A stretch of 64,000 nucleotides of DNA from Impatiens glandulifera (lineage: Eukaryota > Streptophyta > Magnoliopsida > Ericales > Balsaminaceae). The translations under genes were made by a program, and so were the position numbers. The notes under the pieces are model-generated. The model was not told the DNA's origin. It saw only the letters and a list, made by a program, of their open reading frames with translations, and made no database searches. The DNA is taken from NCBI RefSeq assembly GCF_907164915.1, contig NC_061862.1:36953522-37017521 (forward strand). The letters are read 5' to 3'. Shown piece by piece: positions 31,803 to 44,615 of the stretch; position 1 is the stretch's first letter; each line of letters starts with the position of its first letter.

Positions 31803-34800
31803 CAGGGGCGGAGCCAGGATGAAAAATTACCTAGGGCTGACTCCAATTTTTTCGCAAACCAAATCCTCAGTACCTCAGATTTAACTTTCTATGCTCCTCT
31901 ATTTTTTCCTGTAATTGATACAATAAATTAATTAATTCAAACATATAAAATAAAAGATGCATGAACATTTACTTTATGAAATTATGAAACAAAACAGTAC
32001 ATTCAAAACATTTAGCATACACATTATTGAAGTTGTGCCCTTCTATTCTTCTTAAAATAAAATTCCTTAATTATTGTATCATTAACAATGTTTTTAGACA
32101 GCTTCTGTTCAATATAGATGAACATAGAATCTGTTAAAAAGTCTTCTTCCATCTTGTTACGAAGAGTTGTTTTCACGAGCTTCATAGCTGAAAATGCTCA
32201 TTTCGTTGTTGTTGTAGAAACGGGAAGAGTTAAAACAAGACAAATCAACCTGCCAATTAAATGAATATATTAGTATAAGTAAACAATATAGCTATATTTC
32301 ATAAATTATAACAAATGATAAAACTACCTATCAATCAAATTGTAGGTTTTTGACTTATTTGTCTCAACTAATCTTCGACATAATTCTGAAATAGTTGATA
32401 AATTCTGAAGTTTTTCATTGACAGGCATGTCAAGCTCATAGTGAGCCAATTGTGTTTTCAAGTGCTGCAAATCTTGTGCATCAAAATCAAGATGGTAGAA
32501 TTTATGTTGATAGATGTGATCAATATTAAGAAGTTTAAAGTTGTCTTTAGGTTCCAAAGCACCACTGAGCTTAAGAAGTTCGACTGCCTCGTCATTGAAT
32601 CTATGAGCTCTTCAATTTTAAAATCTATTGCAGCAACAAATAAATCAAATTGATAGTGGTGCTTAACTATAATCGAATCCTTTTGTTGACAAGAACGACT
32701 TCTACTAGATTTGTAACGAGCTTCCATCTGAGGTATCTCAATGTCATACTTTTCACAAACTTCTTTCACGTCCTGAGTAAAATATCAAACCCTTGCTCTC
32801 TCAAAGTATGAAGCAAAATTTTAGTATTTGATACATGGTTCATTGCATTTAAAATATCTAGAGATCTCTCTTGCAATGCTCGACAAAGTAGATTTGTTAA
32901 TCCCATTATCTTTTGCAATAAGTGTAGAATGAATATGAAATCAAAAGACTTCATCACAATCAACAAACCACTAGCTTCGCCACGAATGGAGTTAGAAGAC
33001 CCCTCATCCACCATATTTTCTAACACAGTAATCACAGAGCCATACATATCAACCATGCTACAAAGTGAGTCAAAATTAGAACTCCAACGAGTCTTTTTTA
33101 GCCGTAATAAATTTCTAAACTGATTACATCCTCTATCGGTATCACGCTCACCAATAGCTACCATATGTGCAATTTCATTTCTTTGAGCAGAATGTAACTT
33201 GGCATGACGTTTAAGAGATGCATTAATAAGATTACATATGGAATTCAGTTTCGAAAAGAATAACCAAATAGATACCTCTTTTTTGGCAGCCGCAATTAAT
33301 GCTAGTTGAAGTCGATGAGCAAAACAATTTACATAATATGCACGTGAACAATCTTTCAAAAAAATAGCCTGTAATCCATTCCAAGAGCCACACATATTTC
33401 TAGCACCATCGTATCCTTGTCCCCTCATGTTAGGGATATGCAAGTCACAACGACCAATAGCATCAGATAATTCTTTCTTAAGTGTTGCAGTGGTTGTATC
33501 GGCCACATTTACAATGGAAAAGAATCGTTCTCGTAAAAACCCATCAATATCCACAAATCTTAACATAGTAGCCATCTACTCCTTGTTAGATGCGTCTCTT
33601 GCTTCGTCAACTAAAATGCAGAATTTGGCATCCCCGATTTCCTAGCGAATCTTTATTCTCACTTGGTTAGCATTAACATTCAATACATCTTTCTGAATAT
33701 CTGGAGAAGTATACTTTGCATTCTTTGGAGTTTGTTTTAAGATAGTGTTTCCAATACTCTCATTCAATTTTCCCATAAATTTTATCATCTCGATAAAATT
33801 TCCACGATTATTAGAAGATGGAGACTCATCATGCCCTCTCAATGAACACGCTTGTAAAGTGAGTCACTGAATGCTTTTAATAGTTACTGTAAGCCGTAAT
33901 CTGTTCTTTTGTTTTTCATCTGAAGACTATGCATTTAGTACTTTGTCAATATGACAAGGGATATTCATTAGATTATCAAGATATTCAACTACACTATTAT
34001 GTGGTAAAATATTACATCTTATATGCATAACAAAAGTGCATCTATCCCCATCATTAATTCGCTTCCAATATTTGAATCCATCTTTTGTAAATACAGGTTT
34101 TCGGGGTTGCTTATGTTCAAACAAGAAACATGGGAAACAAAAAGCAACATCTTTCAAAGGAGAGTATTCTAACCAAGTAAATTTCTTAAACCAATGACTT
34201 TGAAACCGTCGATTTTGATTTCCAAATTTGGTCGGCGGGTACTCATCCTTAATAGGTTGATATGACCCCATCTTGATATAAGCTCGTCTAATTTCATCCT
34301 TTTGATTAAAAGAATATTTTCACATCGGAATATGTATTGTTGGATCAGGTTCAAGAGACCTTCCATCAACATCAATTCTAGGAGATTTGTTAGGTTCTTG
34401 AGCAGGGACATTTGAGATATGGATAGTTGATTGATTACCCCCTTGACTTGTACATGACTGATCTTTTGGTTTAAAAAATGAGTTAATAGTTTTTCCTTGA
34501 GCTTGCATAGTTGATAGTTCCATTATAACCCTAAAAGAATTAAATAAAACACACATAATATAATGGTTATTTTGTTATTCTTTGAGGACTGTTAATGGAA
34601 TTCGGACACAGTCACACACTCACACTCACACTGTCACAACTCACACATAAACTGTTATTGATTCATAGGATAAACTAATTAAGAAATAAAATTTATAGAA
34701 AGGGGTGAAGAATGAACCAAACCGAGAGCAAGTTGATGGAAGAAGATGACCGGAGGCCAGAGCGAAGAAAACCACTGGAAATCTGGAATTGAACCAACAA

Positions 34801-34989
34801 GTTGGAGGGTTATTGAAACATCAATCGCACGGCACGAACAACAAATTGAGGTTTTGTGAGGTTTCAGTCTTTCCCCTTTTCAATTTTCAATTGATAAATT
34901 TTGTCCAATTTATTCACTTAATTTGTCCCGTTTTTTTAAATTTAGGTGGGGCTGGAGCCCACCTTAGCCCAAGCGTGGCTCCGCCCCTG
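31803..34989 (-). mobile_element. hAT element 2 (ZMYM1-like), complete ends
   Basis: Terminal inverted repeats CAGGGGCGGAGCCA on both ends, flanked by a perfect 8-bp duplication GATGCGGA (31795-31802 and 34990-34997). It lies in the copia A gag, whose frame is continuous once the element is left out. It contains one transposase gene on the - strand, 32024-34523, damaged but nearly full length. Confidence 0.93.
32024..34523 (-). pseudogene. hAT transposase, zinc finger MYM-type 1-like, near full length, broken
   Basis: Start at 34523 (MELSTMQAQGKTINSFFKPK). A TTF-type zinc-finger region follows (FGNQNRRFQSHWFKKFTWLE, then VAFCFPCFLFEHK), then 'NDGDRCTFVMHI'. The central DUF4371 region shows 'GQGYDGARNMCGSWNGLQ' and 'YVNCFAHRLQLAL' and 'TRWSSNFDSL'. 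The C-terminal dimerisation domain is split by a 78-bp GT-AG intron (32250-32327): 'TISELCRRLVETNKSKTYNLI' before it, then 'LVLTLPVSTTTT' and 'FSAMKLVKTTLRNKMEEDFL'. It ends at TAA 32024. Stops and shifts separate at least five open pieces (near 34320, 33927, 33642, 32766 and 32458), so it is inactive. It catalysed cut-and-paste transposition when intact. Confidence 0.88.
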
Positions 34990-34997
34990 GATGCGGA

Positions 34998-35697
34998 AGA
35001 TTTTGATAAATGGAGAAAGATGTATTTCTTGGTAAAATCTTAGATTCTAAATACAGTCACAAACGAAATTAAGGCAAATTATTCTTCAACCACAATAGCA
35101 AAAGATCTATGGATAGACATCAAAGAAAGAACCAAGAGAGCAATGGACCACAATTATTTCAGATTCAAAGGGCTATAAGCAACCTCAAACAAGGTACACT
35201 TAGTCTTGAAAAATATTTTTCTAAATTGAAAAAGTTATGGAATGAGTTGTTAGTACTAGAACCATTGCCTTCTTATGACTGTGTTCCAAGAACAAATTGT
35301 TATTGTAAAATGACCAAATTAGTGATACAACTTAATACAGCCAATAAACTTACTCAATTCTTAATGGGATTAAACGAGTATTACGATAATGTTAGAAAAC
35401 AAATATTACTAATGGATCATAAATCTAGCATAGATAGGGAATATGTGATACTGTAGAATATAGAAAAACAGAGAGAAGTATAATCTTTGATTAATGATGA
35501 GATTGAAAATTTTGCTATGACAATGAAAGATAATTCTGAATAGCAAAAATGAGATTAAGTAGAAAAAATCACAAGAAATAGAGGAGGTAATAACAAGACA
35601 TACAAAACTACAAAAAGGAGGTTCTTCTTTATATTGCAAACATATCAGAACAAAAGGTCATGTACAAGAGGGTTGTTTTAAAATCATAGGTTATCTT
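34998..35697 (+). pseudogene. copia A gag, second piece with zinc knuckle
   Basis: After the hAT element the gag continues with 'EDFDKWRKM', 'LWIDIKERTK' (other frame), 'QLFQIQRAISNLKQGTLSL', 'YFSKLKKLW' and 'QFLMGLNEYYDNVRKQILLM'. Then stops, then a zinc knuckle-like 'YCKHIRTKGHVQEGCFK' directly before the copia B insertion. At least three frame changes and several stops make it non-functional. Confidence 0.75.
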
Positions 35698-35873
35698 TGA
35701 TAAAATAAAGAAAGAAATGCTAGGGTTTTTTATTAGCAAAACGTGAACTAAACTGAATGTAATGAAAGAGTTTATATAATTAGTGATTACAATAGACTGA
35801 AATACCCTTAAGTGCTAATAGACTAAATTACCTTTAAGTGCTAATAAAAATAATAAAACTAATATATCTAACA
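35698..35873 (-). repeat. copia B LTR, left (3' LTR of the - strand element)
   Basis: Starts TGATAAAATAAAG and ends ATATCTAACA (+ strand). Internal duplicate motif 'taagtgctaata'. Confidence 0.93.
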
Positions 35874-35886
35874 TCCCCTCTCAAAC

Positions 35887-38800
35887 TCACGATACAACAA
35901 CAATATGCATTGAGAGTTTGTCAACAATCTGCAAGGAGGAAGGAACGAATGGCAAAGTGATGGTGTGAGTCTGTAGATGACGACGAGTGACATGACAATC
36001 AATATCGATATGTTTGGTTCGCTCATGAAAGATAGAATTCCGTGTAATCTGGATAGCACTTTGATTATCGCAATGTAGTGGAGTAGGATGAGAAAGAAAA
36101 ATACACATATCAGTAAGTAATCTGTGTAACCAAACAATTTTACAGGTAGTCGAGGCCATGGCACGATACTCAGCTTCTCTAGAAGACCGATATATGACAT
36201 CTAGTTTCTTTCTCTTCCATGAAATAAGCGAATCACTGAGGAAAATACAATATCCAGTGGTCGACTTGTGGTCCGTAGGATCACCAGTCCAATCCGCATC
36301 AGAGTAGGCACGCAACTATAATGAAGACGTGGAAGGAAACATGAGACTATAAAATTGAGTGCCCCGAAGATACTTGAGAATATGAAGAACAGCAGCCCAA
36401 TGAACTGTAGTGGGGGCAGTGACAAACTGACTAACCACATGAACTACATGCACAATGTCTGGGCGAGTTACAATAAGATAAACCAAGCTGCCAACAATAG
36501 TATGATAAAGACCATAATCCTCCAAAGGAGTGCCATCGGACGGAGAGTATCTAACATTGGTCTTAAGGGGTGTATTAACAATTCGGTTGTCGGTTAGTCG
36601 AGCACGTTCAAACAAATCAACAATGTACTTAGATTGTAATAAGAGATAACCTTTTGGAGAATAAGCTACCTCAATTCCCAAAAAATTATGTTACATGCCC
36701 AAATCTTTCATAGCGAGTGAGTGTGCTAACTCAAACTTCAATGATTCAATACTATCATGATCATCACATGTAATAATCATATCATCAACATACAAGGATA
36801 GAAGAATGCGTCCTACTATTGTACACTTGATAAATAAAGCCGAATCATGGTGACTAAGAAAAAAGCCAAGCGAAGTGATCACCATAGAGAATTTTTCAAA
36901 CTAGGCACGTGGTGCTTGTTTGAGACCATGAAGAGCTTTGTGAAGCCTGCAAACTTCACCTAGTTCATGAGGAACACCCGGGGGAGGCATCATATAAACC
37001 TCTTCATGAAGATCATCATTCAAGAAAGCATTCTTCACATCCATTTGATCGATTTTCCATTGGCAAACCGAAATAACAACAATCAAAGTGCGAACAGTTG
37101 TCATTTTCACAACAAGAGAAAATGTTTCCTCATAATCCATGCCATATTTTTTTAGAATATCCTTTAGCAACAAGTCGAGCCTTGTATCGCTCAATGGAAC
37201 CATCTGGTTTTGTTTTAATCTTATAGACCCAACGAGAGCCAATGGCATGTTTTCTAGACGGTAGTGACACCAAATCCCATGTATGAGTCTGATGTAAATC
37301 AATAAGTTTCTCAGTCATAGCTGTCTGCTAAAGGGGATCGTGAACTGCCTCCTTATACGATGAAGTCTCAGAAAACGATGAACATAAGTGACAAAGGAAG
37401 AAAATGAAGTAGAATAATAGGAGTACTTAAAATCAGGAAGTTTAGTAGACTTACGAATGCGAGTGGAGTGACGGGGATGAGGATTCGCAATCTCATCCGG
37501 TAATTGGATGGTCGTAGGAGCAGTGACATGCGAAGTGGATGTATCGTGAATCAAAGTATCGTGAACTAAAGTATCAGATATATACTCATCAGGCTCAGTG
37601 TCAAAGGGATCAATACGAACTAGATCTGTTTGGGTCATATGATTAAAACTAGCAGGAATAGAGAAGAATGACATGTGCTCTAAAAACACAATATGACGTG
37701 AAACATACAATTTTTGACTAACTGGATCAAAACAATGATACCCCTTTTGACCAACACCATAACCCAGAAAGACACATAAGGAAGACCGAGGAGACAACTT
37801 ATTACGTTCAACATGTGGTCGAAGGACAAAACAAACACAACCGAAAACACGCAACGAGGAATAATCAAGTGAATGACCATATATTTTTTCAAAAGGGGAT
37901 AAACCTGAATTATGAGATATTGGTATTCTATTGATTACATGAGCAGCGGTAAGAACTGCTTCCCACCAAAACACACTAGGAACCTCGACTGATAGCATAA
38001 AAGAACGAGATGTTTCAACAAGATGACGATGTTTTCTTTCAGCCACACCATTTTTTGTTAGTACATGAGGTTTGGTGAATTGTACAATCAGAGGCGAGTA
38101 GCTGAGAGAAATCATTAGAAGTGTATTCACCTCTCAAATCACACCTAAAACATTTAATGACTGAAGAATGTTGGGTTCTCACAAGAGCTCAAAAATTGGT
38201 GACTATAGTAAGAAATTCAGACTTGCGTTTCATTAGATAAACCCAAGTATAATAAGTGAAGTCATCAACAAACAAAACATAATATCGAGAACCTCCTTTA
38301 GAAAAAAATAGGAGAAGGTCCCCACACATCAGAATGCACGAGATCAAATGGAGTAGTGGAAAAAGAAACACTTTTATAAAAAAGGCAATGCTGAAAATTT
38401 AGCCAATTTGCAACCACTACAATTAGAAATGTCATGACTTTCTAAACTACTCAAAGCTCTAGTAGACACTAAAAAATTTAAACGAGATCCAAAAAATGAC
38501 TCAAACGAGAATTCCAACAATAAAATTCCAAAGATGAACTATTCAAACGAAATGATGATAAGTCAATGCTAAAGGCAGCAACATCTAATACTTTGAGTTC
38601 ATCTAAAACATAAAGTCCTCATTTCTTACGGCCTGTCCCAATCACCTTTTGTGATTGTGGGTCCTTAACACAACAATTGGAAGAAGTAAACAAAACGGTG
38701 AGACCAGAATTACACAATTGACTAACAGATACAAGGTTTAAATAAGGATGGAGAATATGGTAGACATTTGGGAGAGAAAAACAAGATATATGTATAGAAC

Positions 38801-38990
38801 CAATTCCTTCCAATGGCACTGGAGTACCATCGGCAGTCATGACGGAAGATGGTGGAACAGAATTGAATGACACAAATGAGTTAATATTATTATACATATG
38901 ATTAGATGCGCCTGAATCTAATATCCATAAGGAAGACAATTTATCTGAATTAGCAGACGATGGCAAACATTTATGAAAGGAGGCAGACAT
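35887..38990 (-). pseudogene. copia B polyprotein: protease, integrase, reverse transcriptase, RNase H
   Basis: Order on the - strand as in Ty1/copia. Protease near 38930 (LWILDSGASNHM, D-S-G intact). Integrase: 'FDLVHSDVWGPSP' and 'VLFVDDFTYYTWVYL' near 38200-38340, then 'TKNGVAERKHRHLVE' near 38050 and 'WWEAVLTAAHVINRIP'. Reverse transcriptase: 'GSRWVYKIKTKPDGSIERYK' near 37220, 'QMDVKNAFLNDDLHEEVYM' near 37000, 'LYVDDMIIT' near 36780. RNase H: 'AYSDADWTGDPTDHKSTTG' near 36300, ending at 35887. Open pieces of up to 271 codons are joined by shifts near 38130, 37315, 37130, 36690 and 36316, plus stops. Not functional, but the best-preserved pol in the window. Confidence 0.88.
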
Positions 38991-39139
38991 GACATGTGGC
39001 TGTGAGGGGAGGCACTACTTAAACTGCTCAAACTTCTCTAACATATATGGATCCATGGTTGGAGTAGTAATTGTATTACCAATATCAGACGAGTACAAAT
39101 CTCCAACGACAACCCAAATATAGCAACACAAATATTAGC

Positions 39140-39540
39140 AAAACTATGTAAGGACCTGGTTTAACCAACCCAAAATCAGAAACAACAAATATTGCACGAC
39201 ACAACACGATGCAGCACGAATATAAATCTCCAACAATAACTCAAATACAACAACACAAATATGGCACGAAATGACACGATGCGACACGAAACGACACGAT
39301 GCGACATGACGCGGCACGACGCAACACGAATACAAATACCAAAAATAACAATACAAATACAATAACACATATATGGCATGACGCGACACGACGCGGCACA
39401 AATGCAAATTTCCAAACAAAATCAGCTTGAGCAAAAGGATGCGAAAACAAAAAATATCATTGACGATTGCAGACTCAAACACCAAATTCAAGTCGGAAGA
39501 TGTAGATTGAATGATTTAGGTTGAACAAAGAGAATCCATA
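39140..39540. repeat. CGACACG-type repeat in place of copia B gag
   Basis: Between the protease and the primer site lie only ~550 bp where a gag gene of about 1 kb is expected. 39170-39415 consists of irregular copies of 'cgacacgatgcgacacga' separated by 'aatacaaataccaaaaataac'. No gag motif or zinc knuckle is present. Confidence 0.7.
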
Positions 39541-39559
39541 AATGGAGGCTCTGATACCA

Positions 39560-39735
39560 TGATAAAATAAAGAGAGAAAGGCTAGGGTTTCTTATTAGCA
39601 AAACCTGACCTAAACTGAATATAATGAAAGAGTTTATATAGTTAGTAATTACAATAGACTGAAATACCATTAAGTGCTAATAGACTAAAATACCTTTAAG
39701 TGCTAATAAAGATAATAAAATTAATATATCTAACA
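39560..39735 (-). repeat. copia B LTR, right (5' LTR of the - strand element)
   Basis: Same ends as the left LTR. The primer-binding site is immediately adjacent (complement of 39547-39559, ctctgatacca). Confidence 0.93.
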
Positions 39736-39740
39736 ATCTT

Positions 39741-41480
39741 GAATGGTGGAAAGGTAACTGTGATCTAAAAGTGAAAAATTATAATACCTCAACCAATATT
39801 ATGAATGCTGCAAACACACCAATTGCTTACTTTGAAGAACAATCATAAGATTCATCATCCTCCACAAAGTTCAATAGTTCAAAAATTGCAACGGTTGTCA
39901 AAGAAGTAATAATAAAAAGATTGTTCAAAGAAAGAAAGGGCAAAGAGAAATATTATGAAGGTATATATCATTTTTTCATAACCTTATTAATGTATGTAGT
40001 TTAATGTGCGTAGTAGTTATAAGAATAAACCTTTAAGGATATTAGATAGTGGTGATATCTGTCATATTTGTTCAAACCCAAATATTATGACTGAAATTAA
40101 GAAAATTGATAACATACATTTGTTTTTACCCGATGGCACAGTTAAACAGGTTAAGTTAATAGAAAATGTTAGGTTTTCTGAAAAATTAAAATTGTATGAT
40201 GTAATGCTTATTAAAGACTTTACATATAATTTAATTTTAGTGTCTAAACTTGCAAAAAGAAACAAAGTTAGTTGTCAATTCTCTTCTTCGGGTTGTTTAT
40301 TGTAGGATGCTAAGGATAACTCTATCGTAGAGAAATGAGACTTTAGTCAAAACCTATACTTACTTGATACAGATTCAGTGAATATGTCTTTTAATTAATG
40401 TATTGATTACATGTTCTTTCATAGAAGATTAGGGCATCCTTCTGAAACAGCATTACAACATGCATTTGATTTGAATAAATATGACACATTTCATTTGTGA
40501 TATCTGTCCAATTTCAAAAATGAAAATATTACATTTTAATTCTAGCATTTCTAAAACTGCTAAATGTTTTGAAATGATACACATAGATATTTGGGGTCCT
40601 TATAAAGAAATATCTCTTATTGATTGCTCATATATGTTTACAATAGTCGACGATTTCCAGTAGGTTTACATGGACTTGTATGATTAAAAATAAAGATACA
40701 ACAAAGCATGTTTTAATCAATTTTCATGCCATGATTAATTAAGACACGATTTGAAACTTCAATCAAAATTATTATGTCTGATAATGGTAGTGAATTTTTA
40801 AATCATGAATTACAAAACTTTATTTTAAGCAAAATGAAATTCTTCATAAAAAAAATATTGTTCCTACACCCCCACAACAAAATGGAGTAGTAGAACGCAA
40901 ACATCAACATTTATTTCAAGTGACACGAATTTTAATGAATCAATAAAAAATTCCTTTAATTTTTTGGTCATTTTCAATTCTTATGGCAACTCATGTTATA
41001 AATAGAACTCTTTCAAAAGTTTTAAACTGGGATAGTCCGTTTTACAAATGGTATAAAACAAAACATGATTTGGATAATCTTAAAGTTTTTGGGTGTTTGT
41101 GTTATGCTAAAAACAATGCACCTCATAACACAAAATTCGAACCTCGAGGTAAAAATGCATTTTTATTGGATACTCTTTAGGACAAAAAGGTTTTATTAGA
41201 GTATTTGACATTTTAAATGAAATCATTTTTTTCTCTAGAGATCTAATTCTTTTTATGAAAATAGGTTTCCATATCAAAAAAAACATGAACAAATAAACAA
41301 ACAAAATATTTATGTAGATATAAATTACTTGTTTTCAGATTCTAATGATGATTCATCTTCTTTTGGCGTAAATGATACTAATATTTCTGATGATCAGTTA
41401 AACCAAAATGTTGAACAAAAATTTTCATTACAATCGAATTTTTTCCGAAACTCAACATCAAATTTTTCCAGAAACAGAAC
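39741..41480 (+). pseudogene. copia A protease and integrase remnants
   Basis: Resumes after copia B with 'EWWKGN', the segment following the gag zinc knuckle. The protease (ILDSGDICHICSNP, D-S-G kept) is at about 40030-40080. The pre-integrase 'FFHRRLGHPSETALQ' is near 40410. The integrase core carries 'FEMIHIDIWGPY', then 'VPTPPQQNGVVERKHQHLF' near 40862-40920 and 'FGCLCYAKNNAPHN' near 41088. Many stops and shifts. Reading is lost around 41480, before any reverse transcriptase motif. Confidence 0.78.
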
Positions 41481-41499
41481 AAAGAAAAAGGAAGTTTAA

Positions 41500-43829
41500 A
41501 ACTGTCCAATATGAATATGGCTTGAATGACTTAAAAATGTGTAAAAATAATTGAAAAAAGTGAAAGCATTATTATTTTATTTGTACAAATATTATAAATT
41601 ATTAAGAAAATAAAAAGACTTAGGAAATAAAAAGACTTCTCATTCGTTTGTAAGAAAGTCTTAAATGACTAAAATAATGAGACACGATTCAAAGTTAGGT
41701 ATGTATAATAAAAAATCGTCAAAATTAGTGCGTTTAACAATTTGACCGATTTTAAACACAACAAAGTATTATAATAATTCAATCAATTAAAATTAATCCA
41801 TTCATTTTTATTTATCAAACCATAAACCTTCAAATAATGAACATCAAACCAGTGAAGGTTTTCATTGTCCAATGAGATTTGAACTCATTCCCACAGTAGA
41901 AGCTTTTGTTTTGTGATTTTGTTGATTAGAAGATGAGTCCAAAAAATTTGCATAATTGGGTAACTAAATCTTTCAAACTTTTCTATTTAAAAATAGAAGT
42001 TGAAGCAAAATAATAACTTTTTCCCTAGTCCAATCAAAGATTGTTTGACAATAGGAAGAATTTAGATCCCATATATATAAGACAAGAGAAAATTGATCCT
42101 TTTATAATTGATGACTATCAAAAAAGGATCCAACTTTTGCTTCTAATAGGCTCCCATCCCATCCTCTTATGTATTAAGATATTATGTTTGGACAAACATA
42201 AAATATGTTCTCGAATTCATTCTGGTTACAAACACTAACTCTGATTTAAAGCAAATTTTATTTATTGATCACACTCAGTAGTGCAGAGAGAGAGACATAG
42301 AAACAAGGAAAGGGAAATTAGACAGAACATATAGCCGTGGAAATAAATGGAGTCTTGAAGTTATAAAGATTCCATTTTTGCCGTTAAGTGACTTGCCGGT
42401 TTGATCCATAATAATAGCTAATAAAGCTCTGATTTAGCCGTTAACCTCTTCTTCTTCTTCCTCATCTTCTTCTTCATCTTCATTGCTTCCATTAACATAA
42501 TACCCTCTTTCTCTCTCCATATATTCCCACTATACCGATTCACCATTTTGTATCTATAACTCCAAAACGTGGCTTTTAAATAGACGAACAGAGAGATAGA
42601 GAGAGAGAGAAAAACAAATATCTGACGTGGAATTCCGTTGGCGTTAAATCATTATCCACAACTAGTTTTCAAATTGACTCATTAACTATTTTCCTTTCTC
42701 AAAATTAACCCCAGTTTCTTATATTAAACAATTATGTGTTAAAAAAAAGGCTCTAAGAGTTTACAAAGGGTAATTAATAATTGACCTTTACAAAGTTTTA
42801 TATCATAATTCTCAAGGGTGGTTTAGAGTTGAAATTCAATTTATTTTCTTACTTTAAATTGCTATCACAATGCACAACCCGAAGTAGTCTTTTTGAAAAT
42901 CGAAACCCATAACTTTAAATTTGTAGACTATTGAAATTCAAAACATTACATTCTCTTATTCTCTTTCTTTTAATATAAAACAATGTTTGATGTTTGAGAT
43001 GCTTAACAAAAACAAAAATAGGCTCCAAATTGAGCCATATTGTTTTTTAGTCTATTATCTTAATTAAGTTTGATGTTTTTTATTATAAATTTTGTCGGGG
43101 ATTAGCAACAGGCCCTATTAAATAAACAAAGTTGAAAAGAATTATAATGATGGGGGATTTACAGAAAAAAATATGGATTTGCTTTCAGAAATGATATTTA
43201 TTGAATTAAATATTGATAGTGAAGCCACTAGGCCATGTTCATGTACAAATTGAATTTCCTCGATCTCAGATTCTCCTTCATTATCTCTCCACTTTATATG
43301 AGTGTTATACACCTCGTTTTGACGACAACATCCACTTATATTTGTTTAATTTATTTCATTTATTTTAAATATTTAAGCTCATAATTTCAATATATTTTAT
43401 TTTGATTCTTCTCTTAAAAAAACAAAAATTGAAAATTCATTTCTTTTTTTCTACCCAATAGTTTTTTTTTAGTATAGAAGAGTATTTCGTTTTTATTTTT
43501 TCTATTATTCAGATTTGAGTTGATGTTGTGTTTAGTGTTTTTGTTCTATGCGGTATCTTGAAATCGGATAGCATTTTTCATCCCAGAATTTTATAATTCG
43601 AATAATATTCTCAGTTGTTGGTGGATCGTTTGTTGCTTATACCTTTCAATTATCTTGGTGATCATTCTTCGAGTACGTATTCTCCCCTTTTTAGCAACAA
43701 AAGAAACAAAAGAGACGAAGTTACCATATCTGAAATTATTATATATATATATTTTTTCTTTTTTAAAAGATCTATGTATATTAAAAATAAAAATAAAAAA
43801 GTCGTTTAATTAAGTACAACGACAAAACA
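41500..43829. other. gene-poor stretch
   Basis: No confirmed gene. 42425-42605 on the - strand has a CT-rich stretch, a TATA-like CTATTTAAAAG (about 42572) and an ATG at about 42548, but the following frame (about 40 codons, Lys/Met-rich) resembles nothing known. (GA)n runs lie at 42284-42295 and 42590-42610. The rest is A/T-rich. Confidence 0.4.
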
Positions 43830-44400
43830 TGACATAAAAAAAAGTTAAATAAATAAGAAAGAACGGTACTCAATAAAATATCGAGCTCATAAATTCTCGA
43901 GAAAAACGATTAACTCTCCGACAGACTCTATTAGCTTTTCTGAACGAATCTTAGAAAACGTACTATGAATGATACGCATTGAACGACTAAGATCATTAAA
44001 AGTTCGACGATTTCTCTCCAACTAGATAGTACACCAAAAAATAATTTGAATGATAATTATTATATATTTTTCTAATAAATAGTCACTCAAAAACGGAATT
44101 TTTAATTGGCGACTTTTTTTATAGGTATTAAATAGCCCAGTGTGGATGAGCCATTCTTTGAGAAAAAATTTTTCATATCATTTTTTTTTTCCAACCATTT
44201 TTAGTAGGTAATGTACTTCACAAATAACTGAAAAACTTGTGTCTATTTGGTTTGGTTTTACACTTAAGTTTGAGGTCTCTCAGGATCTTTGTAAAAAAAA
44301 CTCCTCTTTTGTATGCAATCAATCCACCAAATGATTATGGAGACTAGAATTCACTTCTTGTTTATTGATATATCCAACAAATTGACAATGAAATGAAATG
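43830..44400 (-). mobile_element. L1-type LINE remnant, 3' part
   Basis: On the - strand the frame fragments 'WLERNRRTFND', 'RIIHSTFSKIRSEKLIESV' and 'LIVFLEN' (about 43890-44035) match the end of the zf-RVT / C-terminal region of plant L1 LINEs. The + strand segment at 55850-56000 carries the same tract ('gagagaaatcgtcaaa...cgtatcattcataatgc'), the 3' end of a second LINE copy. The 5' part (reverse transcriptase, endonuclease) is not present here. Confidence 0.6.
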
Positions 44401-44615
44401 AGTCATTTTCTCTATAGCACAAATTACACATGCAAAATTGATTTGGGAGAGGGAATAACATGGAATCACCTTATTGACGGAAAAAATAAAAATATACGAG
44501 GAGAGAAAATAAAGAGAAATTTTATTATTTTTTCAGCTAATCAGATTGCGTCACGTCGTTCCCTTACTCATTCTCTCTTGCAAATTCTTTCTCACAATCA
44601 TTTCTCTGTGTAAAA
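44400..44615. repeat. MITE family member 1
   Basis: Similar to 59745-59930. Both contain 'gagaaat...ttatttttcagc.aat.a.attgcgtca' followed by 'tcttgcaaattctttctc' and 'caatcatttct'. The left half is more diverged, with only 'gggagagggaataacatgg' matching the complement of the right half. Confidence 0.5.

Larger units (their letters stand above)
35698..39735 (-). mobile_element. Ty1/copia element B, complete ends, inside copia A
   Basis: LTRs of 176 bp (35698-35873 and 39560-39735), flanked by the 5-bp duplication ATCTT (35693-35697 and 39736-39740). On the - strand the initiator tRNA-Met site TGGTATCAGAGCC adjoins the 5' LTR at 39559 and below, and the purine tract GAGAGGGGA adjoins the 3' LTR. 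By eye the LTRs differ at about 12 of 176 sites. The short LTR recalls the Ale group; that is a guess. Polyprotein remains cover protease to RNase H, but gag is missing. Confidence 0.93.
31300..41500 (+). mobile_element. Ty1/copia element A, truncated, carrying two insertions
   Basis: A + strand copia element. The 5' LTR probably ends at 31475 (...gatttca), directly followed by a perfect initiator tRNA-Met primer site TGGTATCAGAGC (31476-31487). A TATA box (TTTTATAAAAGGG) lies near 31360. Gag, protease and integrase pieces are spread over 31612-31802, 34998-35697 and 39741-41480, separated by a hAT element and an opposite-strand copia element. Reverse transcriptase, RNase H and the 3' LTR are not found before the sequence becomes unrelated, so the 3' half is lost. 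The LTR start is not determined; 31300 is approximate. Confidence 0.75.

Noticed and set aside
39144..39491. Cys/Val/Ser-rich open frames on the - strand
   Set aside because: They are translations of the CGACACG repeat in three frames, not a gag gene.
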